Shown: one piece after another, positions 11,661 through 21,236 of the stretch
Layout: each line of letters opens with the position of its first letter
Numbering within the stretch: the first letter of the stretch is position 1
Origin: Isoetes taiwanensis
Lineage: Eukaryota; Streptophyta; Lycopodiopsida; Isoetales; Isoetaceae
NCBI GenBank assembly: GCA_021234155.1
Contig: JAJEKV010000056.1
Location: 1,967,330-2,031,329 of the forward strand
Length of the DNA: 64,000 bases
Direction: 5' to 3'
Notes under the pieces: generated by a model
Databases searched by the model: none
Seen by the model: the letters and a program-made list of their open reading frames with translations, nothing else
Told to the model about the DNA's origin: nothing
Made by a program: the position numbers and the translations under genes

Positions 11661-12182
11661 TTACGAACTCACCTTGCATTGGGATAGTATGTCCAAGTCT
11701 CGCATTACTGCAGCTACAACTTTCTTTACAAAGACACATATAGCAGGACCACACGACCAGCAATCACACTGAGTGGGGGAACTTGTAATTTTCTTGTGAC
11801 GCAGCTTTATGGTGCTTGGGAATTTTGTGTTTGCATCCTCAACAAAACTCATGACAGGCTCGGAGCCCTTGTACATTTCTAGGCTGTCAAAATGGTACAC
11901 ACCTGGCTGACATTTAACTGGCTGACCTCCAAGACCTACAATGACATACTTTGTCGGTCTTTGGCGATAACATCTTTGGCGAGAATGGTACATTCGAAAT
12001 TGCAAGTTGAGGGTGCAAACGTTTGTCCTTTGAAGCAAGCTCGTTCGACAATAATGTGTAAATGGCGGATCCATGAAATGGAACCTCTGTTCCATGTCAT
12101 GCTTGATCGTAATTGGTGCATACACCGCCAAAGTCCAAGGTGCGGTAAAACAAGATGATTTAAGAAACAACGAAGACTTCAA
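11661..12182 (-). pseudogene. Ulp1-type (C48) cysteine protease domain, degraded
   Basis: C-terminal part of a SUMO/ubiquitin-like protease fold: GVYHFDSLEMYKG holds the catalytic Asp (HFDS) and TQCDCWSCGPAICVFVKKV the Gln and nucleophile Cys (..SCG). The expected HW(S/V)L histidine segment 20-odd residues before the Asp is not seen; a neighbouring frame reads QSMSL there, so His is lost or a frameshift lies at about 11950. Ulp1 genes are common passengers in plant MULE and CACTA transposons. It is downstream of, and on the same strand as, the FCP1-like ORF, so both may come from one gene. Probably inactive. Confidence 0.6.
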
Positions 12183-12495
12183 ACTGAGTTGTTTATATTA
12201 AATTACTAACCTCATAAAGAAATGGACTATCCTCCATCCGAACCAATCCCTACTTTTCTCCAATATTACGATTGCCTCTTGATCAAGCACAAGAGGCTCC
12301 TGCTATCCTTTAAACACTTCAAGTGGCAAGTGTTACGGTGGGATGCGCTCTTAACACTGCGAGTCCTCGTCTTTGGTGGTGTAAGTTTACATTCAAAGCA
12401 AATGGAAGATCATTGAAAACCTTGAGGAACATTGAAATAGCCAAGAAATGAACAATTGAAGTAAAACTTTGTTTATATTGAAAAGTCAAGAGAGG

Positions 12496-13245
12496 TTACA
12501 TCATATACACAATAATACTATTTCTAGGCTTTAGTTCTATGTTTTTCATCATATTAATACAAATTTGACTCTCAATGTCAAACATATTGACATTTTGTTG
12601 CTTTCGACATAACTTTGCACATTCCCCGCCTTCAAAGAACCCCCGAAGCCAAACCTTTAGATCATTCATGAGGAAATTGCCATCTACTGGTCGGGGCTCG
12701 GTTTGTTTGGGCCAGATCATGGTGTTTGGCGCATTGAGGTACCCTTTGTATCTGCTGTCATCAATGAGAAGCACGTTCTCTTTTGTGAAACCTGGAAATT
12801 CGTCGTAGACCTTTTTCAGGTGCTTCAAAAAAATTGGCTTTTTACTGTTAAATAAATTTGTGTTGGTACACTGATCCTGACTCCATATGAACTTGAATTT
12901 GTCCTTGTGTTTCATCAATGCTCCCTTAACTATGACTCTCAAGTTTTGAGCCTGCAGGCTGGACCAAAGTGCTATATGAAAATTCTGACTGCACCAATCT
13001 ATGAACTCGGCCCAGTCTGGTCTAGTTACTACCCACTTGGTTCTGTTAAGTGTGATCAACTTAACATCATCTTCTTTGGCAGTGGGTATGGACTCACTCT
13101 TGTCATAGCTTCTACCCAGAACTCCATTGTAGTAAAAACAAGCGAGGATTGGGCTTAACCTTGTAGTCTTCAAGCGTGGGCCGAGTTGGTGGGGGCTGGA
13201 AACTACGCCCGGCATTTCTTGGTGCGGGGCTGGAAACTTACCCAA
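12496..13245 (-). CDS. FCP1/NLI-type HAD phosphatase-like protein lacking catalytic Asp
   Basis: A 249-residue ORF matching the FCP1-homology (CTD-phosphatase-like HAD) fold: FYYNGVLGRSYDK at motif I, TKWVVTRPDWAEFIDWCSQN, VALWSS-like FHIALWSSLQAQNL at motif II, FIWSQDQCTNTN, KPIFLKHLKKVYDEFPGFTK and ENVLLIDDSRYKGYLNAPNT at motifs III/IV, ending in a C-terminal helix. Plant members of this subfamily usually read DLNGxL at motif I; here it is YYNGVL, so the nucleophile Asp is replaced and activity is doubtful. An upstream ORF (13203-13493) may add N-terminal residues. Unusually, the domain is long and unbroken amid decayed sequence. Confidence 0.65.
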   Translation of the reverse strand: MGKFPAPHQEMPGVVSSPHQLGPRLKTTRLSPILACFYYNGVLGRSYDKSESIPTAKEDDVKLITLNRTKWVVTRPDWAEFIDWCSQNFHIALWSSLQAQNLRVIVKGALMKHKDKFKFIWSQDQCTNTNLFNSKKPIFLKHLKKVYDEFPGFTKENVLLIDDSRYKGYLNAPNTMIWPKQTEPRPVDGNFLMNDLKVWLRGFFEGGECAKLCRKQQNVNMFDIESQICINMMKNIELKPRNSIIVYMM

Positions 13246-13493
13246 AGCATCTCTTCGTGCGAGGGCTGGAAAACTACGCTGAGAATGTCTTTGAGGTGTC
13301 TTTTGCTTGGAATTCTGCTCTTGCTTTTTCTCCGAGACACTTCCAGTTGCAAAAATTCAATAGATTCGGTAACTATATGGGTCAAATTAAAAAGAAGACA
13401 GGCACAAAAGGTTGGAAGTGACTTACATTCACCAAACGATTTGTTCAGATCATAACCGATGCATCTGGCGATTTGGCGATTGGTGTGGAGCAT

Positions 13494-14430
13494 GACTTAA
13501 TGCATCTGCTGATCTGGCGGATTGTTGTCCGGTTGAGCACCCTATCGGAGCTTGACTTGATGCACCTCATTGATTTGTTGACATCTACTTGATTTGTCCG
13601 ACTTCACGTAACGATGCATCTTCCGATTTGCGAAGTTTCTATCGTGTCTAATGCTTTCAAAGGGGTGTGAGTGTCTTGTCCCCTAACTCGACCACATTGT
13701 ACATCTATATCTACAAAGTAGGGATGAAGAAGTAAGCTACATATCCCAATTGCATCAAACAAGACTTGGTTACCTTTGAGGGTAGAAAATAATTCCCTTT
13801 TGGTGTGCTAGATGGACTCACATAGTCATTGCCACGGTATGAGCGATTAGACCTGAATTAGTAAACGGCACCATGCTCGCAAACACGGAATTGAATCACA
13901 ATTGATTGTAACTATGCTTTGGTTTTTTAACTAAGCTCTAGACTTTTTTTACTCTTTCACGATGTTCTTGTTTTTATATATCTAAAGTGTCCCCTAAAAT
14001 GAGCGGCGATCTCATCGGGGCACTTTAGATACACAAACAAGGAGAAGCAAAAAAGAGCGGGATCTTGTTTTATGTCGGGCTTACTCCCTTTTCGAAGTTT
14101 TCTGCTTGATGTATCTAATTAGCCACCGAGTGTGAGGCGATGTCATCCTAGGGGCAAATTAGATACAATAAACAAAAAGCGAAGGAGACTAAGCCGGGCT
14201 TACTCTCTTTTCGAGCTACCTATAAGTGCTCACTGTAAGTGCCTCAAGTAGCTTGAAGTTGCTTTTGATCCTCCCTACTCACACCTAAGGCTTGTACCCA
14301 TCTTTGTAGAAAATTCATGACAAGCAATTCTCAATCAATGCTTGTGATTACAAATCCGCAAAGTGAAGCATAAATTTGTCAATGAGAATACAATTATACT
14401 AAGCACTTGGGAATTTTGTTATGAAGTACC
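13494..14430. other. Mostly non-coding, with paired hairpins
   Basis: 13440-13630 repeats GATGCATCTG/GGCGATTTGGCGATT-like phrases; the rest lacks a convincing gene. The two hairpins at 13979-14166 are listed separately. Confidence 0.4.
13979..14166. repeat. Two related hairpins in tandem
   Basis: 13979-14031 starts TATCTAAAGTGTCCCC and ends GGGGCACTTTAGATA. 14111-14166 starts GTATCTAATTAGCCACC and ends GGGGCAAATTAGATAC. Each also has an inner GCGATxTCATC arm. They lie about 132 bp apart and their 3' flanks match too (CGGGCTTACTCxCTTTTCGA), so this is a diverged tandem duplication in which the stem pairing is kept by compensating changes. Confidence 0.7.
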
Positions 14431-14724
14431 TCAAGATTTGAAAGCGGAGACATGGAAGATGGTATTGGATTTGCATTCAACAATCAAAGTTGGTAGTGGT
14501 TTCCCCATCCTTCGGAGGATCTTGCCACAGAATGGACAGACCACTACCATAATCTTTAGCCTTATCAAGGTGCGGAAGTAGTGGATCCAAGACAAATAAA
14601 GGGAAGGCGGTCCTTGCAAGACGTAAACCTCTCTAACCTTGGTTCCGGCACTTTCAATCTTTGTTAGGTATGCGCTTCCACGGGCCGATGCCAGATTAAG
14701 CTCCTCGATTTTTTGTCCGCTCAA
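14431..14724 (-). CDS. Small ORF with one CxxC, unknown
   Basis: 97 residues: MSGQKIEELNLASARGSAYL, then REVYVLQGPPSLYLSWIHYF, one CPFCGKILRRMG pair and a hydrophobic C-terminus. Unrecognised. Composition looks coding, and it lies upstream of and on the same strand as the FCP1-like ORF inside the TIR element, so it could be an upstream exon of that gene. No domain can be assigned. Confidence 0.35.
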   Translation of the reverse strand: MSGQKIEELNLASARGSAYLTKIESAGTKVREVYVLQGPPSLYLSWIHYFRTLIRLKIMVVVCPFCGKILRRMGKPLPTLIVECKSNTIFHVSAFKS

Positions 14725-14999
14725 GTTACGGTAATAGTGCCTTTATTTCGACCTCGTATCTTGGCATATAGCCCGAATAACCGATCGCGCGACTTGGTTT
14801 ATCCTTAACATTCCTTCCCATTTTTAAAATCTTTATTCATCTTCTCGATGCGGAACTCAAGTTCTTTGAACCTTCATTTGTAGCACTGCGCAGCTTTGAT
14901 CACAAGTTTGCAACCTTGCCTTACATGAATCGCCGATCTTGTAGAGTTGATCCATTCTCCCGGTGTCTGTTGAATTCATCTGGAAAGTAATCCAAGGTT

Positions 15000-15420
15000 A
15001 GTACCACATGACACAACAGGCACCACTTTACACACCACAAATTCCATCATGACAAACTTTGCACCACAAATGGCGTCATATTCACCACATGTGGTGTGGC
15101 ATGTGGCACCAAACTGGTGCCACATGCCACACCACATATGGCACCACAATGCACCCAAGGCACCACATATGGCAATCCATTACTTCGCACCACAAATGGC
15201 GTCAAAGACATCACATGTGGTGCAAAATGTGGATCCATAGTGGTGCCACATTAGACACCACATGTGGCACCACAATGCACAGAAGGCACCACATCCGGCA
15301 GGCATCCACAACCCCATATGTGGCAGATAGCGTGGTGCAATATTTAGCACAGCAGTTGGCACCACATATGGCAGACAATCCACCATTCACAAGTATCAGC
15401 ATATCTAACATCACATATGA
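15000..15420. repeat. CACCACATGTGG palindromic array
   Basis: More than fifteen CACCACA units, many as CACCACATGTGGTG palindromes, spaced 15-30 bp. The array resumes at 19680-19870 after the nested CACTA, showing the two parts were once adjacent. All open frames here are repeat artefacts. Confidence 0.75.
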
Positions 15421-15488
15421 CACTAAGTATAGAAACATATGGAAGCCAATTCACTATTCAGAAAAGGCACTACAAGAGAATGAGGGTT

Positions 15489-15850
15489 CTGCGTCAGAAA
15501 AATCGTCAGATCGTCTTCACAAAAAAGGCAACTGCCCAGACCTTACTAGTTGACGATTTACCTGACGATTTTTATCTGACGATGAAGCGTCAGAAAAATC
15601 GTCAAAGTATTCGTCAGTTTTCTGACGATTATGCGTCAGAAAAATCGTCGAAAAAAACGTCGGGATTCGTCAAAACTATCGTCAAAATTATCGTCAGAGA
15701 AAACGTCAGGAAAATCGTCAGAAAAATAGTCAAAAAAATCGTCAGAAAAATAGTCAGAAAAATCGTCAGAAAAATAGTCAAATAAATCGTCAGCAAAATA
15801 GTCAAAAAAATCGTTAGAGAAATCGTCGAAAAAATCGTCAACAATTTTTA
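15489..15850 (+). repeat. CACTA left subterminal repeats
   Basis: About 25 units of TCGTCAGAAAA(A) and variants (TAGTCAAAAAAA). Subterminal repeats of this type are where CACTA transposases bind. ORFs in all frames come from the repeat. Confidence 0.85.
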
Positions 15851-16167
15851 CCATATTTGTCAGGTTGTTCGTCTGTTGTTTGCATTTGCAATTTGAAATT
15901 TGTATTGATTTGCAATATGTTTGCATTTTCAATTACACAGCTTGTAATGCTGCTGAAGTTTAACATGAATTTATGCTACAGGTTATGAAGAAATAAGAGC
16001 ATAAGTAAAATAAAAACTCCTTTATTTAAATGCAGTCATAAGTGACAGTTACAATTACATGCAGGATCCATAAATCTGAAGCTGAAGAGTGATGCTTTAG
16101 TCATTTCCCTACCAAAAGACAAAAATAGGCAATAAAAGGGGAAAACTATTCTTGTGTATGAACAGAC

Positions 16168-16943
16168 CAGATCTGGATATTTGTCCTTCAGCAAACGTAT
16201 TGCTCTTGGTACTAGGCCATTGGAGTTGTAGGCCTCGTCACCTGTTGGAGACTGCATAAGAAATTTACCAATAAGATGCAAAGGATACGTAGAAATATGT
16301 TTAAATAAGAGAACCCTCAGAACAGATGAGCTTGAATAAGTACACTGCCCTATGCTTTTGCAAATGCATCCCTTATATCTGCAACCATTCCCAGCTAATG
16401 ATTTTGTTGTTGGAAGTACATGCTATAAGAAAAAATTGGTGCAGTAACTTTACTACTGAATGTTGTACGTATCTAATACCATAGCTATGCCTAAGAAGTT
16501 ACCTTCAAAGCTTCTGGAACTTTTGGAAAGAGCACAACACTATTTACTCCAACATCTCTGGCTTTGTATACCTGCAAGAAGCCAAGAAGTTTCAATTTTC
16601 CTATGTTAGATGGACACAACTCCAGTCAGTCTCAGACTGCGAAATACATAGCAAAGGATCAAGCATTAGCCATTCACCAATGAACAAAAGAGGACCTTAT
16701 ACTTGAATATGTCAATTCCATGCAAAACATGCAAATTATACACAGCAGATGTTAAAGATATGAACCCATATCTTTATTCTGGAAAGGAGACTCTCTTGTA
16801 GACAAATGAAACAAGAATGCTAAGGAGCATTGAACCTGCATTGAATTATAATGGTATAAAGAAACGGACCTCCTCTAGGAGCCCATTTCTCCACCCCAAA
16901 CGACTACATCCAGGCATTGCTCCAATTGGACTGCTTTCTTCAC
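16168..16943 (-). pseudogene. HEMB: Captured HemB (ALA dehydratase) fragment, three exons
   Basis: Three consecutive internal exons of plant 5-aminolevulinate dehydratase, the chloroplast enzyme that condenses two ALA to porphobilinogen. Exon a, 16870-16943, reads EESSPIGAMPGCSRLGWRNG. Exon b, 16503-16571, reads KARDVGVNSVVLFPKVPEAL. Exon c, 16168-16251, reads SPTGDEAYNSNGLVPRAIRL then LKDKYPDL. All have AG acceptors and GT donors and the phases join without a shift. The next expected exon (the YTDVALDPYSSDG part) and all catalytic lysine regions are absent, and upstream transit-peptide exons are missing. Introns are retained, so the gene was captured as DNA, not from mRNA. It lies wholly inside the CACTA element. 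Confidence 0.85.
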
Positions 16944-17170
16944 CTAATAGAAAAAAAGAGGTCAGCAGGGAAAAGTAAGCATGTTGCCAGCTTGTTTCCA
17001 GGCATTTATGGATGCAGGTGATCTAGCAAAAATCACAGATTTATGCATCACTTGGGCGTATAAATATCAATAAATCCCTCCTTTATAAATGAGATATCCT
17101 GTTATAACTTAATAAATAGCATATCTGACCTGATTAGAGTCGTTCTAGCCTTGTTCCTGCACAACAAATA

Positions 17171-17655
17171 TCAACAACAACCACCACAAGCCACTTCGCC
17201 AGCCAGCAGCTTTGCATAAGATGCAAGGGGCAGGCCTGCCTTTTTTATCAGATCCAATAGCTGGGAGCGATTCAAGCTCCTGACAAATGCCTTCTCAGTT
17301 CCGGCCATAGCAGCAGCAAGACCGCACCTGTTTCTAAATCCACATTTTACAAATATATATGCGCATAAGTTCTTTCCAGGTGTGCATTCCAGCTTAATGC
17401 AAAAAGTATATGCCACTTAGCAACCCTAAATCTGTCGAAATTGGGTGAGCATCCAAATCTGGCTGATGCCTTGGTCGGCAGAGGCTTATCTAATTTAAGC
17501 TACGAATATTTTCAAAGGGAATTACTTGCCTTCATTTTCCAGACCCGATTGGCATCCAGATCCGTCACCCATATTCCTTTGTGGTACAGCCATATCGAAT
17601 CAAATTCTTCATCATTTCTGTTAGTGCTTAGCTGATCAGAGAGCTTGCTCAGCAT
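17171..17655 (-). pseudogene. Captured 5' end of an unidentified host gene
   Basis: From an ATG at 17655 a first exon reads MLSKLSDQLSTNRNDEEFDS and IWLYHKGIWVTDLDANRVWK, ending near a GT at 17525. A second piece from about 17327 (after AAACAG) reads CGLAAAMAGTEKAFVRSLNR and SQLLDLIKKAGLPLASYAKL, then VACGGCC and a stop at 17171. The obvious splice sites do not join in phase, so the model is incomplete. I do not recognise the protein. It lies upstream of the HemB exons on the same strand in the CACTA element, so a chimeric transcript is possible. Confidence 0.5.
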
Positions 17656-17749
17656 CCGGCCTTACGTTTCATGATCTCTTCGGCAAAACCTAACCCTAAA
17701 TGCCTCATGCATTTTATGCGTTGATAATATAAGGGGATTTTTTTTGCAG

Positions 17750-18090
17750 AATGAATTTTGTCACATTCTAAATGTTATTTTTACACTTAACGTATGTCCG
17801 TTTAAATGTTATTTTTACCCCTCAATAACATCCCATGACTAACATCCCTCAATAAATGTTATTGATGTTAATAACATCCCTTAGAAGCCATGGGAAGTCA
17901 TAACATTTAAAATAACATCAATAACATCCCTCAATAATATGTCCGTTTTACACTTAACATATGTCCGTTATTTTACATTTAAAATATGTCCGTTTTACAC
18001 TTAACATTTAGAATATGTTCGTTTTACACTTAACATTTAGAATATGTCTGTTTTACACTTAACATTTAGCATTGTAGCCGTATTATTGCT
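17750..18090 (+). repeat. TTTACACTTAACATTTAGAATATG repeats
   Basis: Five or six copies of GTCCGTTTTACACTTAACAT, about 31 bp apart near 17940-18080, plus repeated AATAACATCCCTCAATAA at 17820-17940. AT-rich and non-coding, inside the CACTA. Confidence 0.65.
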
Positions 18091-19283
18091 CTCTCCATGT
18101 ATGTGGTTGCCACAAAAAGCCATGGTAACACCCCTACGACTTAAAACTTAGATACTAAGAAGCATTTGTAAGGTTAAATCCTTACTAACCTTAGATGCTT
18201 TTTTCCTTGAATTCCTGCATTGCAGTGACCCAATCGAGATTTACTTAAAACCTTAGAAATACCTTTTCAAAAAATTTTAATTTAAGCATTTAACTTACCC
18301 GTTCTTACCCTTAGAAGCCATGGGAAGTCATGGGTCCAAGGTTAAAGCCTCGAAAACAATTATGGCTTAGGGAGAGAGTACCCTTTGCTAAAAAGCCCCA
18401 GAGTTACAGTCTTAAGCGCAACAGGCGACCGTTAGTTTGGTCTGAATAGCATAATGGGCAAATATTTTACACATTGCCATAGGGAGTGAGTGCTTTGCCA
18501 TGTGGCCTTATTAAGCCAAATGTCTTCCACAAGGTTTGATGCTACCAGTTACATCCCAACACTGGTTAAGCAATCCAAAGGGTAGTTTGAAGTCAGCAAC
18601 CCTGTTCTGACCGCTAAGCCCTTGAAAAGAAAACTTCGATTCTTATTATACATTTAGTATGCCCCACATGCTATCCAGCTTTTCTACAGAAGTCTTAGTT
18701 TGCCAATCTAGTCCCTTGGTAAGAATGCACTACTTAGGGCAAAAAATTGCTATCCTGTCATAAATTGAGTATGGAGCAATAGTTCAGACTGCTTGGCTAG
18801 CAAATGGTTAGTGGTGCTGCACATCTTTGTGAGTCTCATAGACAATTGTGAGTAATTATTATGGCCATGCCCAAAAACCAGCTATGAGTCATATGCCTTC
18901 GAGTTTGATTCCCTGGTATCATCTGTCACTGCTAGAAGGTAAGAACTTGCCTCTAATCTATGCCTTTACCCATTAAGGTCCTATGGTCCAATAAGCAGAT
19001 TTACCCATTGCCATATGGATTGAGTGCTATGCCATGTGGCTTCAGAATTAAGGCACATATTTTCCACTCTTCTGTTGATTCAAAGTTTACCATCATAATT
19101 ATTATCTTTTATAGAATCTACATTTATCCATAGTGTTTATAATACCAAAAGATTAATTACTAGGTAAGCAATCCCGAGAGGTTTTCAAATGGAGGTTACA
19201 CTGAATAAACCATAACTAAAGCAAACCAAAAGGTTAAGCTTTTCAACCAGATAATATAACCAAACTTTATTCAATCATATATC
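18091..19283. other. No gene seen (interior of CACTA)
   Basis: About 1.2 kb of mixed sequence. The phrase CCATATGG-GAGTGAGTGCTxTGCCATGTGGC appears twice (about 18477 and 19012), an old duplication. No reading frame, RNA gene or transposase motif is visible. Confidence 0.4.
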
Positions 19284-19366
19284 ATGGCAGAGATCTATAA
19301 GAGAGCTTTCCAATGCAACAAATTTCACTCAAAACATGCTTTTGGATCAATTGTTATGATTAAAAA

Positions 19367-19389
<23 letters not shown>

Positions 19390-19400
<11 letters not shown>

Positions 19401-19672
19401 GACGTTTTTCCGGCGTTTTTCCCGACGTTTTATCTCGACGCAGCTCGACGTTTGTTCTCGACGAAAATGCCGGACGTTACATCGGCGAAAAAATCGACGA
19501 TTTTTCTGACGATTCTTCTGACGCTACATGTGACGTTTAATTTCGGACGATTTGATCGACGCGTTTTCTTCGACGATATATATCGTCGGGGAATTTAATC
19601 GTCAGGATATTCGTCAGGACATAATCATTCAATTTCTCTGACGATTTTTCTGACGCCAAACCCTCATCCTCT
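19390..19672 (-). repeat. CACTA right subterminal repeats
   Basis: GACGTTTTTCxxCGACG / CTGACGATTTTTCTGACG units, the inverse and diverged form of the left subterminal array, preceded by an A-run at 19370-19398. Confidence 0.8.
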
Positions 19673-19841
19673 TGTAGTGAGGTACCACGTTTGGTACTAT
19701 ATGTGACACTACATATGCTACAAACTACATTATTAACATATAATTGGCACCATATGATTTGTCATGTAACACATTTGGAGCTACATACTCTTGGAACCGA
19801 AATTATCCACCACAACTCGAAACTAGCAACACAAATTTTTC

Positions 19842-20590
19842 CTACACATAACTTACAACACACCCAAATGAAGAAGTAAGTGGTGTACCCGATTGTTCAA
19901 GCTTGCTAGACCTTCTTTGGAAAATAACAGTTCCAATATTAAATTGCATCATATAGTGGTTCCGTAAGAAGAGGGTTGAAAAGTACCTATTTTTCAAATT
20001 GATTTTCCCAGAGATTCTTCTTACGACTTGAGGAGGCTTGAATTGTGGCCTAGTCATTTCAAGAGAGGAAGCATCATCCGTGGCATGTTGCTCTGCTTCC
20101 TCACTATTTGAAATGCTTGCATTCTTCCTCTTACGTTGGGACGGAGAGGCTTGGACTCTTTTTTCTCTTAATTGTTGCCGAAACTCAACCGGTTTTTTTT
20201 CTTTTCCTTTTGTGTGAAGGTAATACATAATGACCATAGTCGTGAGGCCATGCCTCCCGTGCACACTTCCCACTGTGATTTTTTGTAAAGGCACATATAT
20301 TCATTATACCTCTCCTTGCTCGGATTCTTCAACCCGCATGATGAAACAAAACAATATTCTAAACAACAGAGAATCATGGGCATCCCCGAATCTAGAATGC
20401 AACCCACCTGTAAGTAATACTTTCGGTCCCCCAAACAGACTCGATTTCTTCTTGTGTGGCGTAATGCTTTTCTTGCCAGTACATTTCCTTGTAGGTGTAT
20501 CCGTGGCATTCAAGTCCCAGATGATCGTCGAGCCATTTCGCGGATCGATCTTCTTGCCGTAAATCGAAATGGTCTTGCCGGATTAAGGGA
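19842..20590 (-). CDS. Multi-exon ORF near right end of the TIR element, unknown
   Basis: Three coding-like segments on the minus strand: about 20590-20420 (KWLDDHLGLECHGYTYKEMY, then EEIESVWGTESITY before a CAG/GTGGGT donor), about 20330-20220 (NPSKERYNEYMCLYKKSQWE, then CTGGMASRLWSLC), and about 20215-19960 (KKPVEFRQQLREKRVQASPS, a Ser/Glu patch, then QVVRRISGKINLKNRYFS). Frames change between segments at plausible splice sites. Unrecognised; it could be a second protein of the TIR element, transcribed inward from its right end. Function unknown. Confidence 0.4.
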
Positions 20591-20684
20591 GCGTGATCGA
20601 GTTTTTGAAGGAAAATGAAAATTGAGAATCGAAATGGTCTTGCCGGATTAAGGGAGCGTGATCGAGTTTTTGAGGGAAAATGAT
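20563..20684. repeat. Tandem duplication, 65-bp period
   Basis: ATCGAAATGGTCTTGCCGGA... occurs at 20563 and again at 20628; the shared unit is about 57 bp with one mismatch (GAAGG/GAGGG). Confidence 0.85.
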
Positions 20685-20846
20685 GGGTATGCGTTCTTTG
20701 AATAAGCCTGAATAAGACTGAAAGGACAAAATTTTGAATAAGTAATCATGTGTATTTTTGAAAAAATAACTCCCTCTCCCACTACAAATTCGGTAGTTCC
20801 CACCACACTTAGCACCCAAAAATGTGGTGCTAAAATGCACGTTTTT

Positions 20847-20871
20847 GTTCCACTACAACATGCTTTCACCC
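20847..20871 (-). repeat. Right terminal inverted repeat
   Basis: Perfect 25-bp inverse of 1936-1960, ending ..ACATGCTTTCACCC. AGGC follows at 20872-20875. Just inside lies CCACCACACTTAGCACCC and GTGGTGC, the element's common motif. Confidence 0.85.
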
Positions 20872-20929
20872 AGGCATGTACATCACATTGTTATTTGAGT
20901 TCTGATATCATCATTTAGGTAAATCTTGA

Positions 20930-21236
20930 ATTACAGACCCACTGGAGGATCTTGAATTGCACGAAATTGTGAAAAAATACATGGTGCATAGACCATGTAA
21001 CTCGAGATGCATGAAACTAAACGAAAAAGACTAGAAAAATGGAATGTTCTAAAGGTTTTCCAAAAGCATTTACTGAAAGCACCTCAATCAAAGAGAAAGG
21101 GTACCCCGATTATAGAAGACGCGCCGGCGTCCAATATGAGCAAGGCAACAGGACGATAGACAACAGCATTGTTGTCCCATACAATGCTTACCTCACAAAG
21201 AAGTATGTGTGCCATATAAATGTGGAGCAATGTTTC
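20930..21236 (+). pseudogene. Helitron Rep domain, continuation after the insertion
   Basis: Resumes the Rep protein interrupted at 1935: DPLEDLELHEIVKKYMVHRP, then CSKGFPKAFTESTSIKEKGY with PDYRRR, and NSIVVPYNAYLTKKY with CHINVEQC. The next part of the family, KYLyKYxyKG with the two catalytic tyrosines, is missing: after INVEQCFS the sequence changes to helicase. At least two stops occur before 21040. The loss shows an internal deletion as well as the insertion. Confidence 0.85.

Larger units (their letters stand above)
15468..19679. mobile_element. CACTA (En/Spm) element carrying captured gene pieces
   Basis: Starts CACTACAAGAGAATGAGGGTT at 15468 and ends with the imperfect inverse (..ACCCTCATCCTCTTGTAGTG) at 19679. 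AGG stands on both sides (15465-15467 and 19680-19682), the 3-bp duplication expected for CACTA elements. Both ends have dense subterminal TCGTCAGAAAAA repeats. I find no transposase, so it is non-autonomous (Pack-type). It carries HemB exons and 5' exons of another gene on the minus strand. Confidence 0.9.
1936..20871. mobile_element. 18.9 kb TIR DNA transposon inserted in the Helitron
   Basis: The ends are perfect 25-bp inverted repeats (1936-1960 and 20847-20871) beginning GGGTGAAAGCATG. Flanking AGGC at 1932-1935 and 20872-20875 looks like a 4-bp target duplication. The insertion interrupts the Helitron Rep domain, an independent check on the boundaries. The element carries a degenerate transposase-like gene at its left, several minus- and plus-strand accessory ORFs, a Ulp1-type protease domain and an FCP1-type domain, and many CACCACATG-rich tandem repeats both near the ends and internally. 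A CACTA element is nested inside it. The superfamily is not certain: the TIR lacks the CACTA start, and a 4-bp duplication does not fit hAT, MULE or PIF. Confidence 0.8.

Noticed and set aside
15629-15932. FDDF-rich or ILTIFLTIF-rich proteins
   Set aside because: Translation of the TCGTCAGAAAAA subterminal repeat of the CACTA element.
16036-16150. Continuation of HemB past KDKYPDL
   Set aside because: The downstream frame lacks the YTDVALDPYSSDGHDG block; sequence after the GT donor at 16167 reads as intron.
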